A stretch of 59,971 nucleotides of DNA from a virus: positions 1 to 59,971 of IMG/VR virus record IMGVR_UViG_3300048556_000258; one strand, written 5' to 3'. Below, one piece after another: positions 1 to 6,074 of this stretch; position 1 is the stretch's first letter; the number at the start of each line of letters is the position of its first letter. The position numbers and the translations under genes were made by a program. Under the pieces are notes generated by a model. That model saw only the letters and a program-made list of their open reading frames with translations, searched no databases and was not told the DNA's origin.

Positions 1-33
1 TAAAGTTTTTAAAATTTTATTTTCTTTATTCAT
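1..33 (-). CDS. 5' end of a gene cut by the window edge
   Basis: An ATG at 33 is preceded by a strong ribosome-binding site (GGAGG, complement of 40-44) and opens a frame that runs off the window after 11 codons (MNKENKILKTL). The start lies inside the last codons of the upstream gene, the overlap style used throughout this region. The product cannot be named. If the two window ends were joined, the next codon would be TAA, so the gene is real only if the window is not a closed circle. Confidence 0.4.
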   Translation of the reverse strand, partial: MNKENKILKTL

Positions 34-196
34 AATCACCCTCCAATTTTTTAAGTTCTGAGAATTGTGAAATACCAAAATCATATCCTTGTTTATAATA
101 GTGCATTTCTTTATGAAATTCAGCTCGATGTCCCTCTTGTAAAGCATCAGCAACTCCATCTTTAAAAGCTTTTAAAATTTTATCTACTTTATCCAT
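26..196 (-). CDS. small hypothetical protein, paralogue of the 3267-3461 product
   Basis: This 56-residue acidic ORF starts at an ATG behind AAGGAGG and overlaps the end of the preceding gene by 8 bases. Its middle part aligns without gaps to the 64-residue protein at 3267-3461. Both show F-[KE]-[DE]-G-x-x-D-A-L followed by Y-Y-[KR]-x-G-[YF]-D-F-G-[IM]. The function is unknown. The paralogy and the strong Shine-Dalgarno sequence support a real gene. Confidence 0.7.
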   Translation of the reverse strand: MDKVDKILKAFKDGVADALQEGHRAEFHKEMHYYKQGYDFGISQFSELKKLEGDYE

Positions 197-413
197 CGTT
201 TGCCTCCTTATTTTCTATTTCTTGATTAATAAAATCTCGCAATTCAATTATTTGTTTTTTATTCCAAATATCCCTTACAAGATAATTAGTTCTCATAGTA
301 TTTTCTTCATGCTTTTCAATATTTAATAATGAATTATAGGAAATTTCTTCATGTTCCTTTTCATCATATTGAAAACCATTTCCCATTTCATCTTTAGTTT
401 TCCAATGTTTCAT
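189..413 (-). CDS. small hypothetical protein
   Basis: A 74-residue hydrophilic protein rich in Glu, Lys and Asn. The ATG at 413 is chosen because GGAGG lies just upstream; a TTG two codons earlier overlaps that ribosome-binding region. No signal peptide or membrane segment is visible. It sits in a run of small co-directional ORFs, two bases after the stop of its upstream neighbour. No family is recognised. Confidence 0.65.
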   Translation of the reverse strand: MKHWKTKDEMGNGFQYDEKEHEEISYNSLLNIEKHEENTMRTNYLVRDIWNKKQIIELRDFINQEIENKEANDG

Positions 414-415
414 AA

Positions 416-658
416 TCAATCCTCCACAACATGAACAGTATCTAATTTAAATTGAGCATCGCCAAAGACCCAGTCTTCTAACTTTTTATAATCTAAAGAA
501 GGTGTTGGATTTACTGTGGCATACAAATCGTTTTCAGTTTGGTGCATTAACTCTTTGGCCTTTTGTTCCGCCTCTTCCTGAGAATCCGCTTGAACCAAAA
601 AATTTCTATCAAACCAAATACAAACGTCATATTTAACGGTGTAATCTTTTTTACTCAT
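416..658 (-). CDS. small hypothetical protein (DpnD/PcfM-like outline)
   Basis: An 80-residue protein with a good ribosome-binding site (GGAGGCTAGAT before ATG). The N-terminal half has the pattern beta-strand, then A-D-S-x-E-E-A-E-x-K-A-K-E-L, seen in many short phage and plasmid proteins such as the DpnD/PcfM-like group. That match is only an outline. It is the first gene after a promoter-like element at 695-723 that carries the recurrent TCGCATA motif, so it probably heads its own transcript. Confidence 0.65.
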   Translation of the reverse strand: MSKKDYTVKYDVCIWFDRNFLVQADSQEEAEQKAKELMHQTENDLYATVNPTPSLDYKKLEDWVFGDAQFKLDTVHVVED

Positions 659-694
659 ATCTAGCCTCCAAGCTATTTGTTTAAGTTAAAAACA

Positions 695-723
695 ACGATA
701 TGCGATTTTCTCTATAAGATCAA
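695..723 (-). promoter_or_regulatory. promoter with TCGCATA motif upstream of the 416-658 gene
   Basis: On the minus strand TTGATC (718-723), a 17-base spacer and TATCGT (695-700) form a sigma70-like promoter. The spacer ends in TCGCA, so the motif TCGCATA overlaps the -10 box. The same arrangement occurs at 6293-6322, 13288-13300 and 55826-55838. The -35 box lies inside the end of the nuclease gene. Confidence 0.55.
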
Positions 724-1143
724 GTCAAAAGTTTTTTGCCAATCAAAAGGCTCAGGACAAAAGAAATGTGGTTCTAATTTTATTCCTTGTTCTTTCAACT
801 CTATGGCTTGGTTAGCCCTATAAAGGTGAAGGCCTTTAGTACTCTTAACTAATATCCAAACGGAAGCTTCTTTATGTAAAGTAATCCAACTTACTTGTTG
901 AGGGCTTAAATTAACTGCATTAAATTTTACATATTTCAATTCTACAAAATGAAATTTAAAATTATGATCACAGATAAGTAGGTCAGGAAGACCTAAAGTC
1001 ATCCAGTTCTCTATTCGGCTAAGTCTTAAAGGTTTATTGTAAAGTAGAGACGCTCTCTTTAGTTGCTCGTACAGACCCGATTCTTTTTTTGTCGGACTTC
1101 TCTTCTTCGTGTTCAATAACGTCTTCAGCGTATCTCGGTTCAT
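712..1143 (-). CDS. PD-(D/E)XK nuclease, VRR-NUC-like
   Basis: A 143-residue predicted endonuclease. The core is visible: an N-terminal helix with E21, then G-L-P-D (D54), then F-V-E-L-K (E68, K70), then Q82 and W86. This is the Asp, Glu-x-Lys, Gln order of the VRR-NUC/Holliday-resolvase-like PD-(D/E)XK fold. In phages such enzymes cut branched or structured DNA during replication or before packaging. Its first 110 bases overlap the terminase small-subunit gene in another frame. No later ATG leaves the catalytic core intact, so the overlap seems genuine. The ribosome-binding site is weak. Confidence 0.75.
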   Translation of the reverse strand: MNRDTLKTLLNTKKRSPTKKESGLYEQLKRASLLYNKPLRLSRIENWMTLGLPDLLICDHNFKFHFVELKYVKFNAVNLSPQQVSWITLHKEASVWILVKSTKGLHLYRANQAIELKEQGIKLEPHFFCPEPFDWQKTFDLIL

Positions 1144-1615
1144 TTTGTTTAAGTTCCTTCAAAGCTTTGAGAACTTCTTCTTTAGACATACTATCTATTG
1201 TGCCATGACGTATTTCAGATTTATTTATATAAATGTTACCATTAGCTTGGCCTCGTCTATATTCTGCCTGAACTGCGGCTGAGTATGCCCCGTTTTCTAT
1301 AGCCAAATCTCTTATTCTCTGTAAATCCCGTAAATGTCTTTTAAAGTTTATGCCATACTTTTCATCTAGCTCATCTCGATAAGCTTGAATGGCTCGGCAT
1401 ATATGAGGGCAAATTTCAGGGTTAGTCATTTCATAAGCTCTAGTATGAGCTGAAGAAGCTGGATAGCCCGCATTGATTGCGGCCTCTCTCAAAGTTATCA
1501 TTCCATCGTTAGATACAAGCTCTTTTACAAACTTCTCTTGTTTTCTTGTAAGCTTACTATGTAGGTCGGCTTTAGGTCTTCCACGACCTTTTTTCAAAGG
1601 CTTTAATTTATTCAT
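1034..1615 (-). CDS. terS: terminase small subunit
   Basis: A 193-residue protein of the Terminase_2-like small-subunit type. A basic N-terminus (KKGRGRPKAD) precedes L-T-x-K-Q-x-x-F-V-x-E-L and a helix-turn-helix segment (REAAINAGYP, roughly residues 43-52), followed by long helices for oligomerisation. The role is to recognise the packaging site and recruit TerL and the portal. It lies far from terL (54350-55804) in this window, although the two would be about 5.8 kb apart if the ends joined. The start ATG follows AAAGG with almost no spacing, so initiation may be inefficient. The C-terminal coding region overlaps the nuclease gene by 110 bases. Confidence 0.8.
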   Translation of the reverse strand: MNKLKPLKKGRGRPKADLHSKLTRKQEKFVKELVSNDGMITLREAAINAGYPASSAHTRAYEMTNPEICPHICRAIQAYRDELDEKYGINFKRHLRDLQRIRDLAIENGAYSAAVQAEYRRGQANGNIYINKSEIRHGTIDSMSKEEVLKALKELKQNEPRYAEDVIEHEEEKSDKKRIGSVRATKESVSTLQ

Positions 1616-1698
1616 CCTTTATATATATACCAGAAAATATTTTTTTGCAAAAAACTTTTTCGGCCTTAGTAAAGCCAAAATCGATTTAATACTGTAAA

Positions 1699-1866
1699 GT
1701 TACATTTTTAAAATTAAATATGTAACCAAATATGTAACCATAAATTTGTTGTATATAAAGGGATACAGAGTGAAGTTACATAAGTTACACCAGTTACACC
1801 TATTTTTAATAAAAAATATTTTTTTTATTTTCAGCTCTATATATAAAGGGAAGTAATAAATGTAAC
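1699..1866. repeat. cluster of GTTACA/TGTAAC boxes (iteron- or operator-like)
   Basis: Seven copies of GTTACA or its complement lie at 1699, 1721, 1733, 1775, 1784, 1793 and 1861. Three are exact 9-bp tandem steps (AGTTACAYM at 1774-1800) and two are 12-bp steps. The stretch 1616-1865 has no convincing gene and is very AT-rich. It sits upstream of terS on the minus strand. The pattern resembles operator arrays or short replication iterons. Confidence 0.5.
1752..1851. repeat. 12-bp direct repeat TATATAAAGGGA
   Basis: TATATAAAGGGA occurs at 1752-1763 and again at 1840-1851 on the plus strand. A related TATATAAAGG is found on the minus strand just before the terS start (about 1616-1626). The copies lie among the GTTACA boxes. 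They could be paired promoter elements or simple AT-rich coincidence. Confidence 0.4.
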
Positions 1867-2510
1867 TACTTTTCTTGTTTCGTTTTCCAAAAGTATTCAT
1901 CAGTATCACCAAGTCTCGTGTTATTACCATTCTCGACCTGATACTCAATAGTACTAACTTTAAAGTCTGGCATCTTTGGCTCGTGGGGCGTGAGACTATT
2001 GTCATAAACTCTCATCCGATTATTAGGATACAAACAGAACTGCCCATTATTGAGCTGAAGCAAATTAAAAGATTTATGCTCATCAGGTGTTTCAGCTGTA
2101 CTATAATCTATTGTATTAACATCTATGTGATAGTTATCTAGGGTAGCTATATAAGTACCTTTTTGTACGCCGTAGTCTCTTGTTAGGACTTCAAAGTCCA
2201 TTGACCCTATAAATTGCTTACAGATAGCTGTAACGCCGTAATCCATACAATTCCAGAACTGAAGATTATTGAGTGTCATATCGGGATCGGGAGCCGTGGG
2301 CCGTGCGACAAAAGCACTAATGGGTAGTTTATCGAACAAAGCCCCGTACTCAGGTAGGTATGTTTCAAAATAAAAGGCTCTTCCGGGGATAGATTTAGCT
2401 GATACCCAGATGCCTTCGACAAATTCGCCGTGACCATCTTGCAGATCACGGAGATATTCTTTTCGCACAAAGACTTTTTGTGCTGGTAGGTTACATATGA
2501 GTTCGGCCAT
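1866..2510 (-). CDS. conserved-looking hypothetical protein
   Basis: A 214-residue soluble protein starting at ATG 2510, which overlaps the stop codon of the upstream gene (TAATG), so translation is coupled. The sequence is rich in aromatic residues and has no clear catalytic motif, signal peptide or membrane helix. It is the last gene before the AT-rich regulatory stretch 1616-1865. No family is recognised. Confidence 0.7.
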   Translation of the reverse strand: MAELICNLPAQKVFVRKEYLRDLQDGHGEFVEGIWVSAKSIPGRAFYFETYLPEYGALFDKLPISAFVARPTAPDPDMTLNNLQFWNCMDYGVTAICKQFIGSMDFEVLTRDYGVQKGTYIATLDNYHIDVNTIDYSTAETPDEHKSFNLLQLNNGQFCLYPNNRMRVYDNSLTPHEPKMPDFKVSTIEYQVENGNNTRLGDTDEYFWKTKQEK

Positions 2511-2824
2511 TAAAACAGTTCGCTGAGGGTTGTTTCGGTGGGGGCTGCATTAGATACACGTCGAACACGTCCATAATCTCTTTCGGCTTCGGCTCGTGGA
2601 TCGTCTTGTGTTGACCAATCATCGTCATCTACAAGATTGGCATTTCGTTTTTTAAGGTCTTCGGTTACATCACGAATAGCTTGACTACCTGAGGTTCGTG
2701 AGCCACGGCAATCGGGGCATAATTTTTGTCTATGCCTAATATGTTTTACTATTTTGAGTTTTTGTCCGCACTCTTTACAAGAGTTGAGGTCTTCACCTTT
2801 TTCATAAGCTTCTTTTTTATTCAT
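2510..2824 (-). CDS. small zinc-ribbon protein
   Basis: A 104-residue protein with a four-cysteine zinc ribbon near its N-terminus: C16-x2-C19, a basic 16-residue arm, and C36-x2-C39. A long acidic and charged tail follows (LVDDDDWSTQDD and beyond). Such ribbons bind nucleic acid or proteins. It is translationally coupled on both sides (TGATG at its start, TAATG at its end). One of several small Cys-rich products in this region. Confidence 0.7.
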   Translation of the reverse strand: MNKKEAYEKGEDLNSCKECGQKLKIVKHIRHRQKLCPDCRGSRTSGSQAIRDVTEDLKKRNANLVDDDDWSTQDDPRAEAERDYGRVRRVSNAAPTETTLSELF

Positions 2825-2997
2825 CAGTACCCTCTTTTGATAACAATTAGGCTTTTTCTTAACAGCTCGGCGTTTTGCATATCGTTTTTTTTGCTGAGCC
2901 GTGAGACTTCTTCATTAACAAGCCCTTCCACTTCTAAGATAGCTTCAGCCCATAATGGCATTTCGTGGATATTAATCCAATCATTTTTTTGATTCAT
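2824..2997 (-). CDS. small hypothetical protein, 57 aa
   Basis: A 57-residue, mostly helical protein (begins MNQKNDWINIHEMPLW). The ATG at 2997 follows GGAGATCTAA, where the TAA is the stop of the upstream gene. Its own TGA overlaps the next ATG (TGATG). Gap-free packing between two coupled genes strongly supports expression. No family is recognised. Confidence 0.65.
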   Translation of the reverse strand: MNQKNDWINIHEMPLWAEAILEVEGLVNEEVSRLSKKNDMQNAELLRKSLIVIKRGY

Positions 2998-3270
2998 TTA
3001 GATCTCCTCTGTTTCTATATAATCTATGATTAATTCTATATTCTTGGCCATTTCCTGGCATCTTACGAGTGTTTGGACTTGTTCATCTTTAAGTCTTTTA
3101 CGGTTACGTCGTAGGGCGCTACCGTGGGCCACGACTTTTGCAAGACACCACCGTAACACTTTGATAGTCGTTTTTTCTTCGCGAGGCTTGATATCTTCAA
3201 AGAGATATATGAGCCGTGGGTCTTTCTTCAAGGTACGACTAAGTGTAACGATGGGATCTTCATCTTTCAT
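2998..3270 (-). CDS. hypothetical protein, 90 aa
   Basis: A 90-residue basic, helical protein starting at ATG 3270 behind GGAGCATAAA. The start overlaps the stop of the upstream gene (ATGA). The central region (KVLRWCLAKVVAHGSALRRNRKR) suggests an amphipathic positively charged helix, possibly nucleic-acid contacting, but this is inference. No family is recognised. Confidence 0.65.
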   Translation of the reverse strand: MKDEDPIVTLSRTLKKDPRLIYLFEDIKPREEKTTIKVLRWCLAKVVAHGSALRRNRKRLKDEQVQTLVRCQEMAKNIELIIDYIETEEI

Positions 3271-3461
3271 TTTATGCTCCTTATTTTAATATGAACTTTC
3301 ATTCCAAAATCAAATCCTCGTCTATAATAAGCGGAAGATTTTTTAGTTTCGTCCATATGTTGATATATAAGAGCGTCCTCAGCTCCTTCTTCAAAATGAA
3401 CGAGATAGTTTCTCCGCTTTTTTTCGGTTGGATTAACCACATGTTTAGAAATTTGGTTCAT
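3267..3461 (-). CDS. small hypothetical protein, paralogue of the 26-196 product
   Basis: A 64-residue protein. The ATG at 3461 (MNQISKH) is preferred over an upstream GTG because AAAGGTG stands at the right distance. It shares F-x-x-G-x-x-D-A-L and Y-Y-x-x-G-F-D-F-G with the protein at 26-196, so one small family is present twice about 3 kb apart. Its start lies within the end of the preceding gene. Function unknown. Confidence 0.7.
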   Translation of the reverse strand: MNQISKHVVNPTEKKRRNYLVHFEEGAEDALIYQHMDETKKSSAYYRRGFDFGMKVHIKIRSIK

Positions 3462-3705
3462 AAAAAACACCTTTATTTAAAAGTTTTTTCTTTTCTAAGG
3501 CCTGAAGTTGATAAACACGGGCTGCTTCCGGTTTATCCGCCCACTCATAATTATATTGAAGAGACCTAAGTCTTTTATATTCATTGTGGACATCGCTAAG
3601 TCTATCGTCTGAACATTCGCATTTTATAGAATCATCAGCCACCATGGCACTCCATTCATAACCACAGCGACTGCAAGTTGGACGACCTTTTATTTCTTTA
3701 ATCAT
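3445..3705 (-). CDS. small zinc-finger-like protein, 86 aa
   Basis: An 86-residue protein with an N-terminal metal-site-like cluster, C11-S-R-C14-G-Y-E-W and C29-E-C31, followed by a helical, Lys/Arg-rich tail. The ATG at 3705 follows GGAGAAGACTA and overlaps the stop of the upstream ORF (TAATG). Probably a small nucleic-acid- or protein-binding factor, but nothing more specific can be said. Confidence 0.65.
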   Translation of the reverse strand: MIKEIKGRPTCSRCGYEWSAMVADDSIKCECSDDRLSDVHNEYKRLRSLQYNYEWADKPEAARVYQLQALEKKKLLNKGVFYEPNF

Positions 3706-3869
3706 TAGTCTTCTCCTTTTATGTTAAATTTATTAAATAAACTGTAACAAGCTCTGTCAAGAGCTTTGATATCCGCTAGCGAGACATCATTAAGATCTTT
3801 TATAGACAAAAGAGTACTATTTATAGCTTCGTAAGCTTCGTGAACCGCTTTTATTTGCTCGACAGTCAT
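3705..3869 (-). CDS. small hypothetical protein, 54 aa
   Basis: A 54-residue acidic, helical protein (begins MTVEQIKAVHEAYEA). The ATG at 3869 overlaps the stop of the upstream gene (ATGA) and is preceded by GGAGTACGGTGA. Its TAA overlaps the next ATG. The coupling on both sides is the main evidence. No family recognised. Confidence 0.6.
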   Translation of the reverse strand: MTVEQIKAVHEAYEAINSTLLSIKDLNDVSLADIKALDRACYSLFNKFNIKGED

Positions 3870-4009
3870 TCACCGTACTCCTCGGGACAACAATCCTCAC
3901 AAAATGTTTGATCATTATAAAAGAAAGCTACTTCGGCACAGGTCTTAGCCCCACAGTTTTCACATTCACGATCATAAACATAAGCCTCTTCGCAGCTAGA
4001 CCTACTCAT
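3866..4009 (-). CDS. tiny Cys-rich zinc-finger protein, 47 aa
   Basis: A 47-residue protein with two CxxC knuckles, C16-E-N-C19 and C37-E-D-C40, plus C24 and C41. It resembles a free-standing zinc ribbon. The ATG at 4009 follows GGGGGACTATT. The stop overlaps the next start (ATGA), and the start lies within the preceding gene. Small zinc ribbons of this type are common in phage early regions; the target is unknown. Confidence 0.65.
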   Translation of the reverse strand: MSRSSCEEAYVYDRECENCGAKTCAEVAFFYNDQTFCEDCCPEEYGE

Positions 4010-4247
4010 AATAGTCCCCCGGATTTATCTCAAACTCATGTCTTATTTTCCACATAGCAGTATTCATATCCCGTATGTCAGATAAATAAATATCTTCCAT
4101 ATCTTGAATATTTCCTAGAACAGTTACTAAAGATTGATGAGCTAAGTTAAGAGCTTCTTTTTGTTCAGAAGACAAAGCCTTCAAGCCTTTTTTTCTATTA
4201 GTTTTAATCTTCTTTTGTTTTAATTGCCATTCTGTTTGTGTAGTCAT
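4002..4247 (-). CDS. hypothetical protein, 81 aa, head of the small-ORF operon
   Basis: An 81-residue basic-then-acidic helical protein. The ATG at 4247 (MTTQTEWQ) is chosen because GGAGG precedes it; a TTG four codons earlier overlaps that site. It follows a promoter with a consensus TTGACA box at 4303-4308 and is therefore probably the first gene of the coupled run down to 1866. No family recognised. Confidence 0.65.
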   Translation of the reverse strand: MTTQTEWQLKQKKIKTNRKKGLKALSSEQKEALNLAHQSLVTVLGNIQDMEDIYLSDIRDMNTAMWKIRHEFEINPGDYYE

Positions 4248-4279
4248 TTTGACCTCCAAGTCATTTGTTGTTTTTATAA

Positions 4280-4308
4280 GATGTAAGATTTATCGCATAT
4301 CCTGTCAA
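4280..4308 (-). promoter_or_regulatory. sigma70-like promoter with inverted TCGCATA motif in the spacer
   Basis: On the minus strand TTGACA (4303-4308), a 17-base spacer and TACATC (4280-4285). The motif TATCGCATA lies at 4291-4299 on the plus strand, so it reads TATGCGATA within the spacer. The promoter at 58690-58718 has the same geometry: three bases, then TATGCGA, then AAATCT before the -10. The motif is likely an operator for a shared regulator. Confidence 0.6.
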
Positions 4309-4318
4309 GCACAAAAAT

Positions 4319-4573
4319 TTACATTTCCATTTTTGCATGGCAAATTTTACAAAGACACACGCATTTTTCTATTTCAGCGTTGATTTTGTCTATGTTTCGA
4401 TCTTCGCTAACAATTTGAGCTATACTTTTGTATTTTGTTTCGGGGACCGTGTGATGCCATTCTAAATTTATGGGTTTTGCATTATAGCCACACTTTTCAC
4501 AGCCACGTTCTATTTTACATTGATTGACATAATCTCTCAATCGAGCTCGAGAACGTGCCCATCGACTCTTCAT
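4319..4573 (-). CDS. small HNH endonuclease
   Basis: An 84-residue HNH-family protein. Visible features are the zinc knuckles C25-x2-C28 and C75-x2-C78, the catalytic His pair L-E-W-H40-H41, and the closing C-H-A-K. The basic N-terminus (RWARSRARLRDY) may contact DNA. Free-standing phage HNH proteins nick DNA and can assist packaging or act as homing enzymes. The start ATG directly follows a terminator hairpin, so the transcript must come from a promoter in or beyond the hairpin, or from readthrough. Confidence 0.75.
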   Translation of the reverse strand: MKSRWARSRARLRDYVNQCKIERGCEKCGYNAKPINLEWHHTVPETKYKSIAQIVSEDRNIDKINAEIEKCVCLCKICHAKMEM

Positions 4574-4576
4574 TTA

Positions 4577-4607
4577 ACAAAAAACCCGTGAAGGATAGCT
4601 TCACGGG
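4577..4607 (-). terminator. rho-independent terminator
   Basis: CCCGTGAAG (4585-4593) pairs with CTTCACGGG (4599-4607) across a five-base loop. On the minus strand the stem is followed by TTTTTTG. It closes the transcript of the 4714-5755 genes and lies immediately before the HNH start codon. Confidence 0.75.
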
Positions 4608-4713
4608 CCTTTGTGTTTTGCAATTTAACCTCAATGAATAGGAGTACATTGAATCGTTTGCTTGAGTATCTCTCCAGAGCGCTATTAAACATTACTAAAA
4701 TAAACCTATATCG

Positions 4714-4905
4714 TCAATCCCATATATTAATATATTTATATTTTTTTAATTTTGCCCTTAAATTTTCGTTAGAACAGTTTTTGCAGAATATTTTTATAGC
4801 GACACGACTATCGCCTATAAATAACAGAACATTTTTAAAGTAGACGGTGCTTCTAGAGCTGTTATCCATATCAAGTGTAAGATCATCCGATTTAAATACC
4901 GTCAT
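4714..4905 (-). CDS. small hypothetical protein, 63 aa
   Basis: A 63-residue protein with beta-rich N-terminal and Lys-rich C-terminal halves and one C-K-N-C pair. The ATG at 4905 follows AAGGAAAA and overlaps the stop of the upstream ORF (ATGA). It is the last gene before the terminator at 4577-4607. The coding evidence is only the coupling and the ribosome-binding site. Confidence 0.5.
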   Translation of the reverse strand: MTVFKSDDLTLDMDNSSRSTVYFKNVLLFIGDSRVAIKIFCKNCSNENLRAKLKKYKYINIWD

Positions 4906-5003
4906 TTTTCCTTAAAAGCTTGCTTAATCTCTTCAATGCTTCGGTTGCAGCCGATGCATATCTTTTTTTCATTTAATTTACAAACACCAATACATTTACT
5001 CAT
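4902..5003 (-). CDS. minimal DUF1289-like protein, 33 aa
   Basis: A 33-residue ORF whose whole length matches the DUF1289 signature: C4-I-G-V-C8-K-L, then I-C16-I-G-C19-N-R-S-I-E-E-I. Bacterial DUF1289 proteins carry this four-Cys segment, usually with a following W. The function of the family is not established; the cysteines probably bind zinc. It overlaps the stop of the upstream membrane protein and the start of the next gene (ATGA both times). Confidence 0.7.
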   Translation of the reverse strand: MSKCIGVCKLNEKKICIGCNRSIEEIKQAFKEK

Positions 5004-5755
5004 TTATTTTTAACCGCATTATTCAAAGAATTGACTACATCATCTATATTGGGCTCTTTTTGCCACGGATTATAGACACATTTGTATTGTTTCGGGCACC
5101 ATGACTCGATCATCAGCTCGTAGGTTTTGTTTCCGCCCTCATAAATACAAGCCATTTGACCTGATTTAGATTTTATACGCTTTGTCAGGCGGCACGTTGT
5201 ATATTTAACGGCTTTATTCTTGCCTTGGTTCAGGAGCTGCTTTTTTGTATAAGACTTTGACTTATATTCATAAGCGTGGGCTGTTTTAGACCATATAGAA
5301 GCGACCAGTAAAGCAAGTCCTCCAACAATACACGCTACAATTAGCCAAGCAACGCCCTCCCCTACCTGTCTTCTTAATTTTTGTTGTGCATAAATAGTTC
5401 TTTGTCGTTCTTTTCTAATTTTACCTTCCATAGCCAAGAGCTCTTCATAAGCCCCAGGTCCATGGGTAAGGTTTAGAAACATCTTGAGTTCGTACCTTTG
5501 TTCCTCAAGTTTCTTCTTGGCTGCATAAGCAGCGAGAGCTGCCTCCTCAATCGATCCAGCTTTAAACAATTTGCCAAACAGGGGAGGATTTTTCGCTTGT
5601 TTTTCAGCATTATCAACATCAGAGACAGCTCCCATCCAACGGCCGATGTCCCCTGACATTTGTTCAATGTCACGAGCTGCGGCAAAGCCAGCCTTAATGG
5701 CTTCAAAAGATTTCGTCGCGATTCCCATCGCAAGCGAGATAGTAACAGGGTCCAT
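5000..5755 (-). CDS. single-pass membrane protein of unknown function
   Basis: A 251-residue protein. Residues 1-130 are helical and charged, with an Ala/Lys-rich coiled stretch. Residues 135-155 form one clear transmembrane helix (VAWLIVACIVGGLALL). The remaining 95 residues contain C-R-L, A-C-I-Y and W-C-P-K-Q-Y-K-C, suggesting disulphides in an extracytoplasmic domain. It might act in lysis, superinfection exclusion or the virion; nothing decides between them. The start has no good Shine-Dalgarno sequence. Confidence 0.7.
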   Translation of the reverse strand: MDPVTISLAMGIATKSFEAIKAGFAAARDIEQMSGDIGRWMGAVSDVDNAEKQAKNPPLFGKLFKAGSIEEAALAAYAAKKKLEEQRYELKMFLNLTHGPGAYEELLAMEGKIRKERQRTIYAQQKLRRQVGEGVAWLIVACIVGGLALLVASIWSKTAHAYEYKSKSYTKKQLLNQGKNKAVKYTTCRLTKRIKSKSGQMACIYEGGNKTYELMIESWCPKQYKCVYNPWQKEPNIDDVVNSLNNAVKNK

Positions 5756-5849
5756 ACTTATTTATAACACGTTTTTAAAAAAAAGTGAAAGTCAAGACTA
5801 TTAATTTAAAAAAATATTTTATATGATGTTTGTTTCAGAGGAGAAATAT
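5756..5849. promoter_or_regulatory. divergent intergenic region
   Basis: This AT-rich gap separates a minus-strand gene (start 5755) from a plus-strand gene (start 5850). On the minus strand TTCACT, 16 bases and TTATAA sit right before the start codon, which would give a nearly leaderless message. On the plus strand only AT-rich -10-like boxes are seen. Promoters in both directions are inferred from the layout. Confidence 0.35.
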
Positions 5850-6074
5850 ATGATAAATTTACCAAACAGACGACCGTGCATTACCACGGACGTGGGAGAA
5901 GGTTTAGCTGTAACCGTCTCTTTTCATCCAGAAACAGCTATTCCAATAGAAGTTTTTTTATCCGGTAGAGGTAAAAAAGCATCTGATGGACCTATGACAG
6001 ATGCTTTGTATAACATGGGTGTAGAAGCGTCTAAATTAATGCAAAATAAAGATACTCAGGTCGCAGCTGAATGA
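5850..6074 (+). CDS. small TSCPD-like protein
   Basis: A 74-residue protein, one of two plus-strand genes. The ATG at 5850 is preferred over one at 5823 because AGAGGAGAAATAT precedes it. The pattern I-P-I-E-V-F-L-S-G-R-G-K, then a helix ending S-K-L-M-Q, resembles the TSCPD domain found at the C-terminus of some ribonucleotide reductases and as free small phage proteins. If so it could modulate nucleotide metabolism, but no reductase gene is present here. Its 3' end overlaps the convergent regulator gene by 19 bases. Confidence 0.6.
   Translation: MINLPNRRPCITTDVGEGLAVTVSFHPETAIPIEVFLSGRGKKASDGPMTDALYNMGVEASKLMQNKDTQVAAE

Noticed and set aside
1700-2005. A 101-codon minus-strand frame over the AT-rich gap
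   Set aside because: It lies mostly in low-complexity AT-rich DNA and overlaps the start-proximal part of a better gene in another frame; no ribosome-binding site.
4613-4843. A 76-codon plus-strand frame near the terminator at 4577-4607
   Set aside because: Hydrophobic antisense of a coupled minus-strand ORF; no ribosome-binding site or promoter.
5823-5849. Longer start for the TSCPD-like gene
   Set aside because: The extension covers the ribosome-binding site AGAGGAGAAA of the ATG at 5850.
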